DNA of 64,000 nt from Azadirachta indica (Eukaryota > Streptophyta > Magnoliopsida > Sapindales > Meliaceae). Location of the stretch: contig CM040448.1 in NCBI GenBank assembly GCA_022749755.1, positions 2,600,481-2,664,480 on the forward strand, written 5' to 3'. The notes beneath the pieces are model-generated. The model had not been told where the DNA came from and made no database searches. It was given only the letters and a program-made list of their open reading frames with translations. Positions 1-12,420 of the stretch are shown piece after piece. A program made the translations under genes and the position numbers. Each line of letters starts with the position of its first letter. Positions within the stretch are counted from its first letter, which is position 1.

Positions 1-65
1 TTTTCTTGAATGGTGATGATGGTGTTAGAGATTATACCCGATTGGGTAATGCAATGTCGAGATAA
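1..65 (+). CDS. Possible 3' end of an unidentified gene (partial)
   Basis: Frame 3 is open from base 3 to a TAA at 63-65 and encodes about 20 residues ending in LGNAMSR. The codon choice looks coding and the AT content is lower than in the DNA that follows, which then becomes typical AT-rich downstream sequence. I do not recognise the protein. Because only 20 codons are visible this could be chance; sequence to the left of the window would settle it. Confidence 0.3.
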   Translation, partial: FLNGDDGVRDYTRLGNAMSR

Positions 66-3000
66 CAGCGGCAAATGTTGGATTTTGCACGCTTTGGAAG
101 ATGCAAAATACTAATCCTATGCAGCAGATATTGTTATAATTGTTGTATTGTACCCTAATCTCAGTTTCTAAATATAGGTTATAAATTCTTGATCTTTATA
201 GTAAACAATTATAAAAGCATAATACAATTCATAATTAGATGCAACAAAGTAAGGGGAGTTGATACTTTAAAATACAATAAAAACACTACAATACGTCCAA
301 TCAATACTCAGACATGTAAGATGATGCCAGGAAAATGATAGTAAGAGGAGTATGATTTTTTTTTTAATATTACATTACAACTAATTTGATAATAATTTTA
401 TCATAAATTTAAATATAACAGTTACATTATATCTAATACTTTTTACATATATATTGTACGCATTTATCTTTAAATTGAAGGAAATAAACCTACATTCAAA
501 TGTCGTAAAAAAAAGTTTACATACTAGTGGGAGAGTTTAGCGTGGCTCGAATACAAGCCCGCCCTAGGGCAAGAGGAATACGTTGATAAGGGCAAAACTT
601 TGACCTTAATAGTGTTACATAACAAGTAATAAAAGGAGTTTAATAATTATGAGTGGGCCTATAATTAAGTATAAGACTATCACGTGATGTAGGTAAATAG
701 CTACACAACAATCAAAATAAAACAAAGCAAAGGTTTGCTAAGCACTAGCAATAGTGTGTGATGTGTGTCACTTTCTGGGGAAAATCCCAGGAGATTTTAT
801 CATCTGGGTGGTGATGATAATGACTTATTTTGTACCATACGAAATGAAACGAATGGGTAGAAAAGTGCTATTTATGAAAGGAATTTAATGGAGCTTTAAA
901 AACAAAAGCAGAAAGAAATAGAAAGAGACCGGCAATAAGAAATGGGTTGGTGGAGGTCAGAAAGTGCTTTTGCCTATAGGCGGGGTTAAGGCGTTCTAAA
1001 CTACTGTGTAGTAAATGAAATTTATTTTGATTGCCAGATTTGCAAGAGAACAGTTTAACATTCAGAGAAATTTCACAGTAATCTTCCACCTTCTCCTGCA
1101 GTCTGTAGCTTGCAGGCTTCAAACAGTGCCTCGGTTTTTTTTTTTAAAAAAAGAGAAAAAAAAGAAAAAAAAATTAGACAGATAATAACGATAAGATGAC
1201 AAGTGACATCACAAGAAGGGTAGTAATTTAAGGTAGGCTAAACATGGCCTATTTTCAATTTTTTTTTTTATTTTAATGTTATTTTTAACTCTTTCCTTGT
1301 TATTCTCTAATTTTTTTTTACAATTTTTTTTATTAATAAATTATATCTTAAAAAATTTTAAAAATATACAAATATAATTGTAATAAAAAATTGAGAATTA
1401 TAATAATATCGTTGAAAATTATAATCGAAATTTTTTAAAAAAAATTGAGAAATGTACATGGCCTACAATTCAAAGTACCAACTATGCATATTTTTATTAA
1501 GAATTAATTATAATTAAAAGAAGTGGATAGACGAGACTGTTGAGGTGGTTATATGAAATTTGTTGTTGAAATTTAACCTTTAAGGAGTAATCGAAATATT
1601 GTTGGGGAAAAGGTTTTAAAACTTTTAATTAATTTGAGTTACATTTTATCATTATTACGTGGTGGTTACAAAGTTTTGAAATTCATTATTCACCTTGTCA
1701 ATTATATATATTTTGAGTTACAAATATTTTAAATTAATTTTTAATATATTTTTTAATACCTAATAATAACTTCTACTATATAAAAAAAATATTAACATTT
1801 ATTGAACGTAGTTTCATATTTTTACACATATGTATACATTATCTGAAAATGGTTGGATTTATATATTTTTAATGATTGAATTTGATATGTGTAATTAATG
1901 TATAATCAATACTTACAATTGTTAAGCTTTAAGGTAAAACTTATTAGCATAGTTTTGCATATTAAAAGTTAAGTTTATTTTCCACACTTACTTATGTTGT
2001 TGAAAACTTAATATTTATATTTTATAAATGCTTAAAAGATATTAAAATGAATAATCATTTACATATTGCAATATTACACAAATTTGTTCACACCATAAGT
2101 GCACATTGAACTAACTTTGTTGTTGTTGCCATGTTAGACAATGTATTTTGAGTGATTACACAATTTTATGGGCTATTAAAGGCCCAATTGATAGGCACCA
2201 ATAATTGGAACATTATGGCCAAACTCACCTTACTTCACTTAGCATTTATGCCCTAAAGTATTCTCCATGACAAATTCTTTTTCCATCCTAATTCAATAAC
2301 ACAAAAAATGCAATAAGGATCAAAATTCGATCGTATCATTAAATAATTAAGACATATAAATCCATCCATAATGTCATCGGAACAAGAAATTCATTTATTT
2401 TTTGGGAATATTTAAATCTAATTAAAAAATATTAGTAAAAGGAAAAAGATTTATGACTAATAATAATCTGCTAAAATAAGAAATAAAGATAAAACCTAAA
2501 GAAAGGGCAAGAAAGAGTTGATGTACCATGTTCCCTTCAAAATCTATGCAAGCATACCCATAGCCCATAGGTCAACTAAAATAATTGACGGGGGTAAAGA
2601 TTTTTACTTTCTAATAACAGAAAGGTGTAGACGTGAGTAGCACATGAAAGCCCATACCTCGAACATCATAATTGTGCTGCTAATACCACTTTCCTCATCG
2701 ATCTGTAGTTATTCGAAAGGTTGAAGATGTTGCAAATAAATATATAAAAATTGCTCTAGAAGGCCCAATTAAGAAGAATACTTCATATTTTGAAGATAAA
2801 AAGTCAATTGATACTTTTGGTTCGATTTTAAAAGTAGGTAATAAACTTTTTGCTATATTAAGTATGTATGGATTTATATCCCATAATTTTCCTATTTACA
2901 AAGCTGGCTTCACTCTTAACATCATCGTTTATACCTCATACATCAATAGGTTTGCTGCCATTATTTTTCAAGTTTTTTAAATAAAAAAATAAAAATAAAA

Positions 3001-3839
3001 AGTACAAACATTTTATTTATAATTACGCTACACGATGGAATAGACTGATCGCGGCCACGGGCCTTCTCATGAAAAATTATATATATACATTTTTTGAAAA
3101 TTGAGAACGTATGATTATAAGAAAATATAAATTATAATTAAATATTTAAAAATATAGAAATATAATTTTTTAAGTAACATAAAATCTTCAATTTCGTGAT
3201 TTTGTCACCTTAAGAATAATTAAATTATGTTATTTTCTTTAAAAAAATTTCTAATAATTTTATTTTGATAATTAAAAGTTACAATTGATTTTAATTTTTA
3301 CATTAATTTTAAAATAAATTGTATTGATATTCAAAATACAAACTGAAATGATAAATAAAGTGACACAAATTATATCGATGTCGTATAAGATAAAATTACT
3401 GCTTATCTCCCAAATTACTGTTATTATTTAAATTTTCTCCTTACGGTGTAACTGTATATAATTTAACACCAAAAGTTATTTTTTTCTTTTAAATTAGGAA
3501 TTTATATGACACACAAGGAGAAATTATGTGCTTGTTTGAGAAATTATAAAACATCAGAGACCCGGATGTTATTTCCGAGATCGGACGGTCAAAAATCGAT
3601 TTGACCCATCGTCAGTTACATCATCATAACCGCCCATAATTTTCTCTTTTCTACTTAATTAAGCAGTTAATTGGACATTTAAGCGATAAAATTACACCTC
3701 ACTAACAAGAGTGTCTTTATCTCCTGACCCCACACTGGTGGGCCCATTACTTACGTGGCTCAACCTCCATGCAGATGGTGTCGATGATACCGCAATATTT
3801 AATTCCTTCTCCGCTTCTATTGAAAAGGAAGTTTAGAAT
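66..3839. other. AT-rich intergenic region
   Basis: No convincing gene is seen. The region has A and T homopolymer runs (about 1135-1175, 1260-1340), many stops in all frames and no codon-like stretch. An open frame on - at 868-1122 shows no recognisable domain. The last few hundred bases, from about 3500, are the likely promoter region of the PI4-kinase gene. Confidence 0.6.
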
Positions 3840-6800
3840 ATCACCGAAAAGCGGGAGAGAAAGAGGAGAGTGAGGCATCGATCACCGTCGTTCATCTAAC
3901 TTTTCCACCCCCAATCTTGACCGTACGTCTAACCGACGGCGGGGCCTCCTGCTCGTCCCGACCGCCGTCCGATTCCCGATCTCACTAATCTCCGGTGAGT
4001 TTTCCGAATTTCTGCCTTTCTAAATCCTGTTACTTGCGTTTGTTTCTTGAGAAAATCCATGATAGATGAAAGAAAACATAGAACTAATAGGACCGTGAAA
4101 TTATAGACATTTAAGGCGGGAACACTGCTGTCATGCAAAATTTCAACGTCTGTTTTCAATATTTGTCGTGTATCTATTTATTCCATTACTTAACAACAGT
4201 TGATACGGTTTTGATCGTCTCTGATAATTTTATCGGAGGATAAATTCTAAAAATTTGTAATATTATGTTTCTTCATTTGTAAGAGAAGACTGATTAAAGG
4301 TGACGATTATACTGGTTGTTGTTTTGATCTACATTTCCGCTGCCAATATATATATATATATATATATTGTTAAAAGCATTATTTTCTTTCTTGAATTGCT
4401 TGATTGCATATCCAGTTACTTTTTAAATCTTGTTAAGAGTGAGGATAATTTTTTTAAAGACGTCAGTCGCTCTTATTACAATTTCTAAGGTTTGTTGTCT
4501 TTTATTATTATATTTAGGAGAAAGGGACATTGGTTCCCTGATATTGGTGTAGTAAATTTGACCTCAATTTATTATTATTATTTTCAATCAAATTATCAAA
4601 TAAGCATGAAACATTGCAGTCAGTGTCGTAGCTTTAGGTTGATATACAAGTTGTACAAGATATCAAATTAAACAAATGAAGATTAATCATTTTAAGCAAT
4701 TGTGTTTCACTTTGTGCTGCTGAAAAAGTATACATAGTACAAGTAGATGGTTAAGTGATTTTTGATGAGATTGATTTGTCAATTGGAGTCTATAATAAAT
4801 TTAGGTCAATTTCCTACTCCTAAATTGAGACAATTGACTCTCAAGGAAGGAAATTATTTGGCAATTTAGATGGTTTGCCCAAGGGACGTTTTTTGTTTTT
4901 CCTCATTGGCAAGCGTATGTGAGATGTAAGGATAGTCCAAGAACATTGTATAGTTATTGCATGGTTGGATCAGGTTGTGTGCCTGATTTTCTTTATTTCT
5001 CATTTTTTGTTCAATGACACTCAATTCCTGTTGCACATGAGATCTGATTTCCAAGCACGTAGTATGATTTGCTGGAGACTTCATTTCTTGGTTATTTGAC
5101 AGCTTTTGGTTAATGAGTTGAAATAAGTTTGAATCATAACATGTTTGGCCTATTATCTCCTAGGGATTTGGCTTGCTTGTTTAAATGTATGGTGGTTGAG
5201 TGATTAGCACTTCATTTTTCAAATTTTGACTCAAAAAATATCACTGTTATTTTAAATGAATGTAGATAGTAAAGTTTTGGCTCCATTCTACATGATCAGA
5301 ATTCAAGAAAATATTAACTGATAAAGAAACTTTGTTTGACACTTATTTTTTTGTGAATTATTCTTTCTTACTGCATTCCTAACAATTCTTTTGTCCATCA
5401 TTTAGTCAGCATTATCAGGTGGCTCCTCCAATGCAGCAGTTTCATTAAGTTTTTATACTTACTTATTGAAATCTGTTTCAATATGAGAATCATGGAAGTA
5501 GACTGTATTCTACTGGTCTGATTATGGTTGTTTACGGCACAGACGTTTCCCTGCAATTGTTGCCAGCATTTGAGTTTGGCGTCTGCTTGAGAGAGAAGCT
5601 CTCTGCTGCCGCCTTCTCTGCTGCTGGCTTTAAACTTTACTGCTGCGTCTTTTCCTTTCACGTCTCCTGAACTGGACTGCACTGTAAATACTCAGATGGC
5701 TGTTGCAGCCTTTAGGGGATGCATTAATGGTGAGCATGGTGGGAATAAGAGTATGGAAAGAAAACCTTCTGGAAAGAGGCGTGTGTTTGTTCAGACTGAG
5801 ACGGGCTGTGTTTTGGGTGTGGAGTTAGATAGGAGTGACAATGTCCATACAGTGAAAAGGAAATTGCAGCTTGCCCTGGACGTGCCAACTGAGGAGAGGT
5901 CACTGACTTATGGGGATATGGTGCTAAAGAATGATCTCAGTACTGTTAGAAATGATTCTCCACTTCTTCTTGCCCGAAATTGTATGCACAGAAGTTCATC
6001 TACCCCATGTCTCTCGCCTACCGGCAAGGATCTGCAGCCCAGAGATCAAAGCGGTCCGATTGAGATATTGGGATATTCTAATCACTTCTGCAGAGCAAAA
6101 CAGTTGGTGAGGGAAATTGTGAAGGCGATGAAGATGGGGATCGATCCAATTCCTGTTCGCAGTGGACTTGGAGGTGCATACTATTTCAGAAATTGCCAAG
6201 GTAAGAATGCTGCTATTGTGAAGCCAACAGATGAGGAACCCTATGCTCCAAACAACCCAAAAGGTTTTGTTGGCAAAGCTCTTGGGCAGCCAGGCCTGAA
6301 ACGTTCAGTGCGGGTTGGAGAGACTGGATTCAGGGAGGTAGCGGCTTACCTTCTTGACTATGATCACTTTGCCAATGTACCCTGCACTGCCCTTGTGAAG
6401 GTCACACACTCGATTTTTAACATCAATAATGGGGTGAGTGGAAACAAGATTCGAGAGAGGAAGCAGGTCAGCAAGATTGCATCATTGCAGCAGTTCATCC
6501 CTCACGATTTTGATGCAAGTGATCATGGGACTTCGAGCTTTCCAGTTGCTGCTGTTCATAGAATAGGGATCTTAGATATTCGGATTTTGAACACAGATAG
6601 ACATGCTGGAAACCTTCTGGTCAAGAAGTTTGATGAAACTGGGAGTTTTCGTCAAGTGGAGCTTGTACCTATCGATCATGGCCTTTGCCTTCCAGAAAAC
6701 TTGGAGGACCCATACTTTGAGTGGATTCATTGGCCACAGGCTTCAATTCCTTTCTCAGAGGATGAGCTTGAATATATAAACCTGCTTGACCCATTTCGGG

Positions 6801-7690
6801 ATTGTGAAATGCTTAGAATGGAGCTGCCGATGATTCGAGAGGCATGTCTCAGGGTCTTGGTTCTTTGCACAATTTTTCTTAAGGAAGCAGCATCTTTTGG
6901 TCTCTGTCTTGCTGATATAGGTGAGATGATGAGCAGGGAATTTCGAGGCCATTGGGACGAGCCAAGTGAGCTTGAGTTGATATGCATTGAGGCAAGGAGG
7001 TTATTAGGGGAGAGAAAGATGCTCTCTAATGTTGTAAAAGCAGCAGAGAGTGAGGAATTTCAGTTCGATATTGACTGTGAGGAAAAGGAATTTGATTTGA
7101 CCTTGAATATGGAAGAGAAATTGGCAGCCAAAAGTTTCTCTCTTGGGTCCAAAGGTGGCAATGGTCGAAATTCCCTTTTCAGGCTGGAGGAGAGTGAGGA
7201 GGAGGAGGCAGAGATTGAGGGGAACACGTTACTGTCAAAGATAGATGAATATCCTGGCCCTCTGCAGCATAGGGCTCTGTCTTTTTCAAAGTTGTCAACA
7301 TCTGTGAAAAACATGAGCATTGGTGAGAAGAGTTGGCGACATGAGGGAACTATGCAGAAAAGCGGATATTTGGCTGGTACTTCATCTGGAAATAGGAGTG
7401 TGAATGAGCAGCTGCCTGCAAGCACTAGCTTCGTGAAGGTGGCTGAGATGAATGAAGAGGAGTGGGGGCAGTATCTTGAGAATTTTCAGAAGTTGCTGTA
7501 CCCAGCTTTTACCAATCGTAAATTGGTTACTGTAGGTCAGAGGCAGAAACAGAGGCTTGGAACGTCATGCCGGTTTTAGGGAATTGATATCGCAGATTAT
7601 AGGAATTGGAACTCTAAACTTTTAAGATGTGTGGTTCTGCAAACTGCAAATAATGTAGGTAACCTTCGTTCAGTGATATACCCTTGAGAG
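3840..7690 (+). other. PI4KG: PI4K-gamma transcription unit with 5'UTR intron (inferred)
   Basis: A GC-richer block at about 3840-3991 ends in a good donor (CCG|GTGAGT, GT at 3992-3993) and looks like a non-coding first exon. The intron would end at a strong pyrimidine-tract acceptor near 5405, or directly at the AG before the ATG at 5696. The start of transcription and the choice of acceptor are inferred. If the 5405 acceptor is used, several upstream ATGs lie in the leader (for example near 5430 and 5483) and could reduce translation. A leader intron with one coding exon fits this family. Confidence 0.5.
5696..7579 (+). CDS. PI4KG: Phosphatidylinositol 4-kinase gamma (type II, ubiquitin-like domain)
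   Basis: One uninterrupted reading frame of 627 residues, about the usual length for the Arabidopsis gamma 5/6/7 clade. A single ubiquitin-like domain covers roughly residues 28-92 (RRVFVQTETG to SPLLLARN). The PI3/4-kinase-like catalytic domain follows, roughly residues 150-430, with the catalytic-loop motif NTDRHAGNLL near residue 298 and IDHG near 325 as the metal-binding DFG equivalent. The C-terminal 200 residues are acidic and Ser-rich (an EESEEEEAE stretch). Established for the family: similarity to type II PI4-kinases, and members reported to act as protein kinases at membranes or in the nucleus. The first ATG is used; an in-frame ACG 12 codons upstream lies where relatives, from memory, start with Met. 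Confidence 0.93.
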   Translation: MAVAAFRGCINGEHGGNKSMERKPSGKRRVFVQTETGCVLGVELDRSDNVHTVKRKLQLALDVPTEERSLTYGDMVLKNDLSTVRNDSPLLLARNCMHRSSSTPCLSPTGKDLQPRDQSGPIEILGYSNHFCRAKQLVREIVKAMKMGIDPIPVRSGLGGAYYFRNCQGKNAAIVKPTDEEPYAPNNPKGFVGKALGQPGLKRSVRVGETGFREVAAYLLDYDHFANVPCTALVKVTHSIFNINNGVSGNKIRERKQVSKIASLQQFIPHDFDASDHGTSSFPVAAVHRIGILDIRILNTDRHAGNLLVKKFDETGSFRQVELVPIDHGLCLPENLEDPYFEWIHWPQASIPFSEDELEYINLLDPFRDCEMLRMELPMIREACLRVLVLCTIFLKEAASFGLCLADIGEMMSREFRGHWDEPSELELICIEARRLLGERKMLSNVVKAAESEEFQFDIDCEEKEFDLTLNMEEKLAAKSFSLGSKGGNGRNSLFRLEESEEEEAEIEGNTLLSKIDEYPGPLQHRALSFSKLSTSVKNMSIGEKSWRHEGTMQKSGYLAGTSSGNRSVNEQLPASTSFVKVAEMNEEEWGQYLENFQKLLYPAFTNRKLVTVGQRQKQRLGTSCRF

Positions 7691-8677
7691 GGTAGGCTTA
7701 ATTTGCAGTTACCTTTGGATAAGTGGCCACTTTCAGATGATTATAGCTCTGTGCATTAGCAGGTGGGGAAGGATTGCAATTTTAATATCGAATGTGTTGC
7801 TTTCTTCTATATCCTAAATTTTGTGTTGAATGACTTTTCAGTGGACTATGCTTCTTTCAAAGTTCAGTTTATGTTGAATGGTTATAAAGACGAGAATATG
7901 AGAGGAAATAAGAAATATGTATATAACTCTTTTCTGCTAGGAACTGCAAACAGTGTGTGCTTGTTTCAGTTGCTTTTGCATTAAAATTGTTACTTCTGCT
8001 TGCTTATGCGTCTGGAATACTAACTTATAATAGAGTATCAGCTGACATTTAAGTCAAGATTCTTGGGTTAGTGGGCTACACCATGCTTCTTTGGTGACTT
8101 TGAATTGTTTACATATAAGATTATGTAGGATCAATCCTTTTTTCTATTTACTTTGATTACTTTTTCTTGACTATGTACCATCATCATATGAAGCTGATGC
8201 TTCATGCTGCTGAAGATGGACATATCTGTTCAAGGACAGTTGTTTCATCAACTGAGCTGCAGAACATAATGGAGGACCTGGATTACATTAATATGCTACT
8301 CTTAAATCAAAATGAACTGGATGTCCAATCTCCCATTTTGCAATTGACTTGCTACTTTTTGTGGAGTTGGGTTATATGTTTTTCCTTTTTTCTTCAATTT
8401 TATCCATTTAAAAAAGAAAGAAGAATGGTGCAGCGGGATCCAGCAACTGGGAGAATACTGGGAGAATACGGCTAGACAAAGGATATGAGGACAGTGACTG
8501 GCCCTTTTATATCACTGACATAGTATGTATAGAATTTCTAAATTGAATGCATATTTCCTGGTGTTTGCATCTTTTGATCTAAGCTGGCTTAGTGAAGAGA
8601 GAATGGTTAAAATTCCTAAACCAAAATTAGACTCAAAATCCTGAAGCAAAGGCTAAAAAGAGAAACCTTATGGCCAT
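7580..8677. other. 3' region between convergent PI4K-gamma and CRLK genes
   Basis: This region holds the 3'UTR of the kinase ending at 7579 and, on -, the 3'UTR of the CRLK gene whose stop is at 8678. Open frames on + at 7763-7984 and 8167-8475 show no family signature and lie in AT-rich context, so they are not called as genes. Confidence 0.5.
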
Positions 8678-11328
8678 TCAACACTCTTCATGCCTCTCTT
8701 TCATTTCAGCCAACTTACTGAGCTCAACCTGTTGGTCTTCTATCCGGCTTACAACTCGCGAAAATTCCCCATCAGCAAAAGACATTCTGTCTTCTTTAGC
8801 TAGGCGTCTCTGCTTTATCTTCAATATCGCCTGTGTAACTTCCCCTATTGAAGGTCGTTTTCTCGGTGATTTGTGCAAGCATTTGTGACCAATTCTAGCC
8901 AGATCCCTCACTTCTTCAATCTTGCATGCTCCAACTAGTTGCTTATCAAGTATTTCATCTACTCCATCTGAACTCATAGCCGCCTTCAAAAGAAAAGGAA
9001 AAAATTACGGCTATCATAGAAGGCATTAAGTCAGAAAGATTAACACATGAAGAGAGAGAAAATATACATACAAGATTAACATATTCCATCAAGTTTTGGT
9101 GTGGGTGAATAGCAGTTATGAGTTCAAAGATGATAACACCAAAACTGTAGATATCACTTTTCATTGTGAACTTGTTGGAGGACATGTAAGCAGGGTCTAT
9201 ATATCCATATGTACCTTTGAGGCCAGAGTTCCGGCCATCAAAGACTTCTTCTTTTGACAGCCCAAAATCAGCAACCTGTCATGGGGTATTCATGAAGATC
9301 AATAATGAATACAAAACCCATGTAAAACTTCAGGATCTTCTCGTTAAAGTGAAAAAGACTTAAACAGTATGGAAAGAAAACATATGCTTTGTGCTAGCTT
9401 ACCTTTGCACTCATGGAGTGGTCCAGCAATATGTTAGCGGACTTTAAATCACGATGTATAACAGGAGGAACTGCCTGTTCAAAGAATTACCACACGAGGA
9501 CCTTAGATTAAATGAGCAATTTGCCAAGGTAATGTGAGATCATATCTTGGTTAAACATACCCCTTCATGAAGATACTCAATTCCATGTGATACATCCAGA
9601 GCTATTTGAAGCCTTTTGTCCCAACTCAAAACCTGTTCTTCACCTGAGCAAATGCGCAAAAGCATGCTTTTCAGCAAAAGTTTCACATAATGATCAATCA
9701 AAAGCAATTGGGAACAGCAGGCATAGATGATGGTGTGCACAATCCTTGAATACCATAACCACCAACCAGATCGATAATTTAAGCACAATATTTTTCCTAT
9801 TACAGCCACAGAACACTCATTTAACTTGATAAAACTTTGTAATATTTTAATTCAGTTGAAATAATTTAAATGTATTTGACATCAACTCTTGGCATGGAAT
9901 TATTAGCATAGGAATGTTTCCAAGCTTTTAAAGTTACCTGTACCTTTAGAAAATTTTTTGAGTTTAAGTTTAGTTGTGAGATATAAAATGCAAATTAAGA
10001 AGTTAGCTCCAGATATGACATTGACATAGCCTGACCAAGCAACATGCAGTGATAATAAATCTCATTTTTTCCAATGATGAATTTCAACATAATTATACCA
10101 TTCAATGCCTTTTTACTTAGAAATCTCTTTCTTGGATTAATGTGAAAATCTCCCGGATGCAATAATCACAAAGTAAATAAATTCTAATATAAGAGAAGAA
10201 GGCCTCCAAGCTTACTATATAGAAGGTTTGCCAAGCTTCCATTACTCATAAACTCGTATATCAGCATGTACTTTCCTTTATCTACACAATATCCTATCAA
10301 ATTCACAAGATTCCTATGATGCAACCTTCCCAGCAGACATACCTGCAAAAATGCCGAATAATATCCTAATAGGTGGCTCAATCATAAATACAAAAGAATG
10401 TTAAATAATCAACTGGAGAACAAGTTATACAATTCACAGTATTTGGAATCTTCCACTAATAGAAAACACTCTATAATTTGAAATAGGAAAATATAAATTT
10501 TGGTCGCACTGCATTGTCTAGAGGACCATTGCTTTATCCTTTTTTCCTACTTCTAAACTTACAGATATTATCCATAACAGCAAATCCTTGCTGAATAAAT
10601 TAAAATAATCTTTGCCCATATTAATTAAAATTGTTTTTATAAGAGAAGAATTAAACATTCTGGGCATGGCCACCTTTCTCTTTGTTAAGGGAAAAGTAAA
10701 ATTATTTTCCTCTACATAAATCTTGCTAAAACATCTCTTACCTCTGTTTGAAACTCTTTTTCTCCCTGATGTGAATTAGAAGCAAGCACCTTTACAGCTG
10801 CTACTCCTCCTGTAGGCATTGTAGCTTTATATACTGGACCAAAAGCCCCTTGTCCCAAAATAGTAGTGAAGTTTTGTGTAGCTTTCTGAATATCCCTGAA
10901 AAGCACAGTTAGATTGAAATGCATTAGAATATGACTTGAATACTTTCAGTGCTACGTCATTAAAAATTATCAAGCTTGTCTATAATTTAGAAATCTACGT
11001 ACTTGTAAGCATATCTAGGTATGCCTGAAGCAGAAACAAACCGATCTTTACTGTGATTACTCCACCAGGAAACCTGAGAGTTTTTCTGAGGGTATCCCGA
11101 TTCCTTAACAGTTATGGAATTTGATAGAGATGCACTATAATCAATGCTTGTGCCCAAGCCATTTACACGTATGGGATGAGTAGCAACACTTCGTTCATTA
11201 GAACTCCGCTGAAGATGAGCACGCCTCTTGTACCACTGAAGGCCGAAAAATACCAGTGCGGCTATCAAGATGCCAAGGGCCAAACCAACACAGATGCCAA
11301 TAATAACCAAATCACTTTTCTGCACCAT
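8678..11328 (-). CDS. CRLK1: CRLK1-like calcium/calmodulin-regulated receptor-like kinase
   Basis: Seven coding exons on the minus strand, read in the order 11328-11003, 10895-10742, 10342-10216, 9643-9561, 9474-9403, 9275-9072, 8983-8678. All junctions are GT-AG and in phase, giving 423 residues (Arabidopsis CRLK1 is about 440). There is no long ectodomain: MVQKSD is followed at once by a transmembrane segment (about residues 7-30) and a basic stop. Kinase features: glycine loop LGQGAFG (from 122), Lys144, [11 protein letters not shown] (Asp239), ADFGLSKE (Asp257), then [10 protein letters not shown]. The C-terminal tail contains an RxxxKIKQRR-type basic stretch where CaM binding would be expected. 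In Arabidopsis CRLK1 links Ca2+/CaM to a MAPK cascade in cold responses; that role is inferred here from homology. The start is fixed by the family N-terminus [11 protein letters not shown]. Confidence 0.93.
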
Positions 11329-12420
11329 TCTTTGGTCTCTTTTGAAATTCAGGCAATGAAAACATCTTGCAGGCAAAAAGTGCCGCAAGCTTCTTGTCCA
11401 ATTATGAACAGAACTTTACATAAACTTAGAAAACCTTTTCCTGGAAGAATTGGGGAACACAGGAAGTCAAAATATGAAAATTTTATAGTTTATGCTCTGA
11501 AAAATATGATAATACTAGTTAATCATGTGTGTCCATACACACAGATAGCTGGCATAATGCCACCAACCAACATCTGCGGATGAGTTAGAAGGATTTTTTT
11601 TTATTTAACTTTTTTTCAAAGGATTTTTTTTATTTAACCTTTTTTTTGTTTCATCATCCCAATAGATGAAGAGCAAAAGAGAACCCATGGCAAGTTTTCA
11701 TTGTTCAGAAGATGATTGGGAATACACAATTTACAGATATAAGGATTGTGTTCAATTTGTGCACACATTGAACAAATGGGAAAATAAAATCTAATTAGGA
11801 GATTCCTCTTCTCTGAGTAACTTGCCAATATGTTGCTGATAATGCTATAATCCTCTGTATACTTTACACACAAGGCGCTAAAACTGTTCATAAGCAGAAG
11901 TTTCTATTGATCATATAATTTATTCAGCGGCCATATCAGATCAATTATCCAGATTCCTGATAGCACAAAGCTCCATCTTACAGACTTGCCACATAGAAAG
12001 TATGACAATGGCAACAATAACAACCAGAAGGATCAAACTACTTTCATCAAAATTCCGGCGAATTACCCCCAAACAGCCAAACCCAATAACCAAAATCCAC
12101 AGTAGAAGAGAATCAAAGACAAAACAAAAATCTAAAAACCCAACAAATAATCCATGAATCAATTACATAAAATCGCATACCTTATCAAACTAAAAATCTC
12201 AGAAAAACAGATAATCATCAGTCAACTGTGCTGTGCGCTCCCCCCAGAAGCTGTTTTGAATTGAAACTTCTTATTCCCAGCGACCCAGTTCAAGAAAACA
12301 ACTTCAGAAACTGTACACAGACTTTTAAAAACAAAAAGAAAATGAAAGACAGAGAAAGAAAAGAAAGAGTCTTAGTTGGAGGCTCAGGTGAAAAGCAAAA
12401 TAAAGAAACGCGGTTGTTAA
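11329..12420 (-). promoter_or_regulatory. CRLK1-like 5'UTR with probable leader intron, and promoter
   Basis: On - there is a strong donor GATAAG|GTATGC near 12180 and a plausible pyrimidine-rich acceptor ending CTGCAAG near 11363. This suggests a non-coding first exon at about 12181-12420 and a leader intron of about 0.8 kb. Open frames here (11176-11583 +, 11634-11891 -, 11941-12162 -) have no homology signal and fit intron sequence. Confidence 0.45.

Noticed and set aside
868..1122. 84-codon open frame on -
   Set aside because: No domain, signal or family pattern that I recognise, and it lies alone in AT-rich DNA.
2520..2720. Possible protein-kinase relic on - (VDLWAMG followed by a stop)
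   Set aside because: Only seven residues look kinase-like; no flanking subdomains could be read in any frame, so chance is likely.
8167..8475. 102-codon open frame on + between the convergent kinases
   Set aside because: Low-complexity and without family features; more likely 3'UTR or intergenic sequence.
11176..11583. 135-codon open frame on + over the first coding exon of the CRLK gene
   Set aside because: It is antisense to a confident coding exon and its leader and has no homology signal.
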